DNA of 64,000 nt from positions 1-64,000 of the forward strand of contig MPUH01000037.1 in the NCBI GenBank assembly GCA_001970955.1, given 5' to 3'. Shown one piece after another: positions 62,201 through 64,000 of the stretch. The notes below the pieces were generated by a model. It searched no databases. It had not been told where the DNA came from and was given only the letters and a program-made list of their open reading frames with translations. The position numbers and the translations under genes were made by a program. This stretch comes from Stentor coeruleus. Lineage: Eukaryota > Ciliophora > Heterotrichea > Heterotrichida > Stentoridae. Each line of letters begins with the position of its first letter. The stretch's first letter is position 1.

Positions 62201-62939
62201 TTTTTCCTTCTTTTTTTTCCTCACCTACACTACCTTCCCCTTTTTCTTTTTTATCTTTACTTTTTTCATCATTTTCACTATCAAATTCCTCCTTATATTC
62301 TTCAGCACTTCCATGATCCTCTAAATCTGAAACATTATCTTCTTTATTATAAGCATTTTCTCTATCAGACAAAGCTTCAATCCCAAGTTTACCTTCGCTT
62401 TTTATATTTTTAAGCTTTTGATTATCTATTTCTAATAGTTTCTTCAACCCTTTTGCACTTTTTTTATTTTTACTTGTACCATAATAAGTATCTAAAATCA
62501 ACCTTCTAGACACGTTTTTCTTATATTTTTGAGCTTGTTTATACTCTTCATCAAGCTTTTTAACAGAAAGAGTTGGGCCTTTGCTAGCTAATTTGTGAAG
62601 AATGTAGTCATTTTCATATACAATTTTTTCAAATTGACGTTTTCTTTGAGTGAAATTTAAGGTTTTCGGACCTACCTGCTGGACTTCAAAAGCTTTTTTT
62701 GATGGTTTCCGTTTGTTTATTTCATTTAAAGCTTCTAATATGACTTGATTTTTCCTAAAAATATCCTGAAACTCTTGATTTCTAGTGAATAAATAAGAAT
62801 TCACTCGACTTTGCGAGAACTGTAAAGTCATCGGCGGCGAGTTGTCAATTCTTTTCCCACTTTGGCTTTTAATCATCTCTAGATTCTTATTATGCATATC
62901 TCGCATATGGTCAAAATACCACCTTTCTCTTGTATCCAT
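59202..62939 (-). CDS. Very long Lys/Glu/Ser-rich repeat protein
   Basis: A 1245-residue, extremely charged protein. Residues about 1-200 are the only compositionally normal part (a basic helical region with MDTRERWYFDHMRDMHNKNL and RRLILDTYYGTSKNKKSAK). After that it is Lys/Glu/Ser/Asp repeats, including two separate 17-residue tandem arrays (see repeats). The gene is probably intrinsically disordered structural or matrix protein. I choose ATG 62939, preceded by GTTTTTATAAT exactly as the gene at 38970, over upstream in-frame Met codons at 62960 and 62993 that overlap the neighbouring gene. The alternative start at 62960 would overlap the upstream stop. Confidence 0.8.
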   Translation of the reverse strand: MDTRERWYFDHMRDMHNKNLEMIKSQSGKRIDNSPPMTLQFSQSRVNSYLFTRNQEFQDIFRKNQVILEALNEINKRKPSKKAFEVQQVGPKTLNFTQRKRQFEKIVYENDYILHKLASKGPTLSVKKLDEEYKQAQKYKKNVSRRLILDTYYGTSKNKKSAKGLKKLLEIDNQKLKNIKSEGKLGIEALSDRENAYNKEDNVSDLEDHGSAEEYKEEFDSENDEKSKDKKEKGEGSVGEEKKEGKTKGKDMKGSPKAKKGGKGKNEQKFDVKKLHEIREGKFKNIKDGEKKPQEQSKTTRPMENAQGMKKNGEKDKAKSDDDKSSEKNSMAFKPKDGKSPKVQSPSTQNMKNTIKKDQKTENSQSISKSDNYSKTFEKPSESSASKIQSSGIKNSIEKNSESSDDKEKSLDKKSNRKDSFDKEKSSDSRKSNKSKGFDYKEKLSESIQSNKKNSVNKEKSLDSMKSDKKDSVNKEKSSYNMKSDKKNLDDKEKSSDSRKSDRKDLDYKEKSSDSRSSDRNDLDDKEKSLDSRKSNKKDSDDDQSNSHSIRKKDIENNKDKKSDRSSSREKSSDSNRSKDKVSESSNSKEKDKKANENFEENKGKMNDKKEDKEGKTNEKNMLQSDVSLSYSLSFDKKNDVKNVQGEHDKGIDEKEKSDKEIKEIAHDTKAPEKKQTLKETSIEQMKPPEKKQTIKETSIEEKKSPEKKKTLKETSIEEKKSPEKKQTIKETSIEEKKSPEKKQTIKETSIEEKKSPEKKQTIKETSIEEKKSPEKKQTIKETSIEEKKSPEKKKTIKETSIEEKKIPEKKPTIKEASIEEKRDLVKKPTLKETQPDEKNLSIKDPIIEEKSSPAKKPTIKETSIEEKKSIVKKPTLKETSIEEKKSIDKKPTLKETSIEEKKSIDKKPTLKEVHEDKKFPEIKSNINESKIGEEKSLDKKNTSKETSNEKSKQNDDKINDSGTEARIPQKNDILKEQDKDENKNKTLEKKTTKKESLPEEGHKEDKDMSVANMEKSIGKKVEVPEEEEKEVKENKESLDHPEKSVNEKSSSIEKKQTLSQKSNEAEKNLEKKQTLQDKKPVDKKNTLHNGVEESKSHLHDGNSSPKSLTKDLKNSPYTQKTELTTKKTLTTKDHNEQQKSEKSLKSSSTLKQDNPSTSKIDSSNKSESKPSELLASLSKNEFSNNESANKPESKPSDSSVSQPSNNDSSDKPEKNSHSDPKLESSSNLGSSSSKFEDSSKKDLI
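60200..60940 (-). repeat. 51-bp tandem repeat, 17-residue unit PEKKQTIKETSIEEKKS
   Basis: About a dozen units of the form PEKKQTIKETSIEEKKS encoded on the - strand, near-perfect in the centre (60540-60900) and diverged toward 60200. Synonymous differences (ATA/ATC, TCT/TCC) separate otherwise identical units. Confidence 0.85.
61310..61720 (-). repeat. 51-bp tandem repeat, 17-residue unit KKDSVNKEKSLDSMKSD
   Basis: At least six units of the form KK-D/N-S/L-V/D-N/D-KEKS-S/L-DS-x-KSD encoded on the - strand of the same gene. The unit length is again 17 residues but the sequence is unrelated to the other array. Confidence 0.8.
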
Positions 62940-62952
62940 ATTATAAAAACTG

Positions 62953-63684
62953 TTACTCATGTATATACCTACTCTTAAGATTTGATATTTCAATCTTCCT
63001 CTCTATTTCTAATCGGCTATTAAGTTCTTTTATCTCTCTTAACCTTTCAGTTTCAATCTCTTTTATAGCTTTACCCCTTTCTTCTATAGGAGAACTTCTT
63101 GCATCAATCATAAGTTTCTGATACTTACTATTCACATTCTCAGTCCTTTTAAATTTCTCAGTTACAAGTTTTTCCATAAGTTTTTCTAAAGCTTGTTCAA
63201 AATTTTCTATAGAAGGCCTTTCAGTTGATGCTTCTCTTGAGCAAGGTTTACTTCTTGAGTTCCTCCTTTCTTGAAGCTTTTTTTGAAATGAGTTTTCTTG
63301 TTTTTTTAGGTTTTCTTGAGCCATGACCCTTGCTATTAATGAATCATTTGCGTATGTTTTTAAAGTGTTTTCAACTTTTCTCTGTTCTGCTAAACGGTTT
63401 GTTGGAGAGTTGAAATTTTGTAATGGGGGACGTGGTGGTACTTTAGGTTTAGGGTTTAAAACTGCTAAAATATCTTTTCGGCTAAGAGTTTGATGCATTT
63501 TTTTCTCATAGTCTATATAAGAATTGTCATGAATAGATTCATAGAATTCAATTGCACTTGAGTAAAGACTAACTAGATTGCTAATATCGTCTACTGTACA
63601 TTTTTCTTGGATTTTTGTTTCTAAAGCGAGGACTTGTCTTTGGAAATTGTCGGGTAGTTGGACTTGCTGTTTAAGTCGGCTCAT
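62953..63684 (-). CDS. Coiled-coil hypothetical protein
   Basis: Not recognised. The 243 residues start MSRLKQQVQLPDNFQRQVLA and have a Pro-rich linker (KPKVPPRPPLQNF) between helical segments, ending in a Glu/Arg coiled coil (about 170-243). Its stop at 62953 is 13 bp before the ATG of the next gene on the same strand. A 19-nt GT...AG segment (62941-62959 region) could fuse the two frames, but that length is unlike every isolated intron here, so I keep two genes. The start ATG follows CGATTAAATTTAA. Confidence 0.7.
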   Translation of the reverse strand: MSRLKQQVQLPDNFQRQVLALETKIQEKCTVDDISNLVSLYSSAIEFYESIHDNSYIDYEKKMHQTLSRKDILAVLNPKPKVPPRPPLQNFNSPTNRLAEQRKVENTLKTYANDSLIARVMAQENLKKQENSFQKKLQERRNSRSKPCSREASTERPSIENFEQALEKLMEKLVTEKFKRTENVNSKYQKLMIDARSSPIEERGKAIKEIETERLREIKELNSRLEIERKIEISNLKSRYIHE

Positions 63685-64000
63685 TTAAATTTAATCGTTA
63701 GGAAATTAGAAAATGAATTGGTTTTTGTGAATTTTTATTGGAGTTTTGATTTAAAGGTTGGAATGTTTTTGAAAGGTTTTCGGTTAGGCTATTGGGGATG
63801 GTGTTGTATTGATGAAAATTAGGATAGGGTTTTTGGGTTGAGTTTATTTTTTAGTTATTTAAAGAAAGTTAGAATGGATTTGATATGGGTTTATTTAGTT
63901 TGGGAGAATTTTTGAGAAAATATTATTATGTAATTCTTTATAGTGTCTTCAATTTATTTGTTTAAAAATTCTGTGTTTCTGTAAATATAAATTAGCAAAA
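63685..64000. other. Upstream flank, no gene seen
   Basis: T/G-rich on the + strand (C/A-rich in the sense of the - strand gene). No gene within the window. Confidence 0.5.

Noticed and set aside
62941-62959. A 19-nt intron fusing the genes at 62953 and 62939
   Set aside because: No isolated intron in the window is longer than 15 nt, and the downstream ATG has its own GTTTTTATAAT element identical to that at 38970.
1-64000. tRNA, rRNA or transposon sequences
   Set aside because: I found no T-loop-type GGTTCGAATCC match, no long GC-richer RNA-like block, no transposase or reverse-transcriptase motif and no terminal inverted repeats; a dedicated scan could still reveal small RNA genes.

Overview
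The window looks like macronuclear DNA of a heterotrich ciliate, most likely Stentor or a close relative. It is very AT-rich and gene-dense, with about 40 protein genes on both strands. TAA, TAG and TGA all act as stops (TGA ends the genes at 35425 and 42229), so the code is standard. Eight isolated introns break otherwise conserved genes (VPS26 twice, NCBP1, PTPDC1, a TUL1/DSC-type RING ligase, a kinase, a C2H2 protein and a hypothetical protein). All eight are exactly 15 nt, start with GTA, end with TAG and carry an A at position 10. Fifteen-nt introns are the known heterotrich signature.

The outstanding object is the gene at 55390-57303. Its first 297 codons are an ordinary open frame. Its 3' part (56282-57211) is a chain of 49 GT...AG units: 45 of 15 nt, two of 16 and two of 17. 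Between them lie 43 tiny exons, 38 of which are a single 3-nt exon. Every unit has an A exactly six bases from its 3' end, as in the eight isolated introns. Removing all 49 gives one open frame, always phase 1, running to a TAG at 57301. Five junctions have two abutting units with nothing between them. I know of no described gene built this way.

Layout: 1-12 kb holds glycogen phosphorylase, coiled-coil and small lipid-anchored proteins and a CAMK-like kinase. 12-26.7 kb holds an SPFH protein, a possible mitochondrial protein, an F-box protein, SmB, a DALRD3-like protein, NCBP1/CBP80 and an MO25-like protein. 27-37 kb holds a long EF-hand/coiled-coil protein, a SOD-fold protein without most metal ligands, PTPDC1-like phosphatase and the membrane RING ligase. 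37-51 kb holds RRM-KH, tail-anchored, C2H2, FYVE, EF-hand, bL21m, VPS26, PH, CFAP96 and cold-shock-like genes. 52-64 kb holds an FCP1-like phosphatase, the micro-intron gene, a MARK/AMPK-like kinase and a long Lys/Glu/Ser-rich repeat protein. The content is a mix of housekeeping (splicing, cap binding, retromer, mitoribosome) and cilia/cortex-type genes with no operon-like theme, although several same-strand neighbours lie only 6-28 bp apart.

Decayed host genes are visible in gaps: a two-domain AAA ATPase (24.6-25.4 kb), a CUE-domain protein (30.4-30.8 kb) and probably a protein kinase (7.2-7.4 kb). Three single-N joins (9671, 21475, 34767) are flanked by direct duplications and are assembly overlaps that were not merged; two fall inside genes and break their frames artificially. 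I see no transposons, viral elements, rRNA, tRNA or CRISPR arrays.
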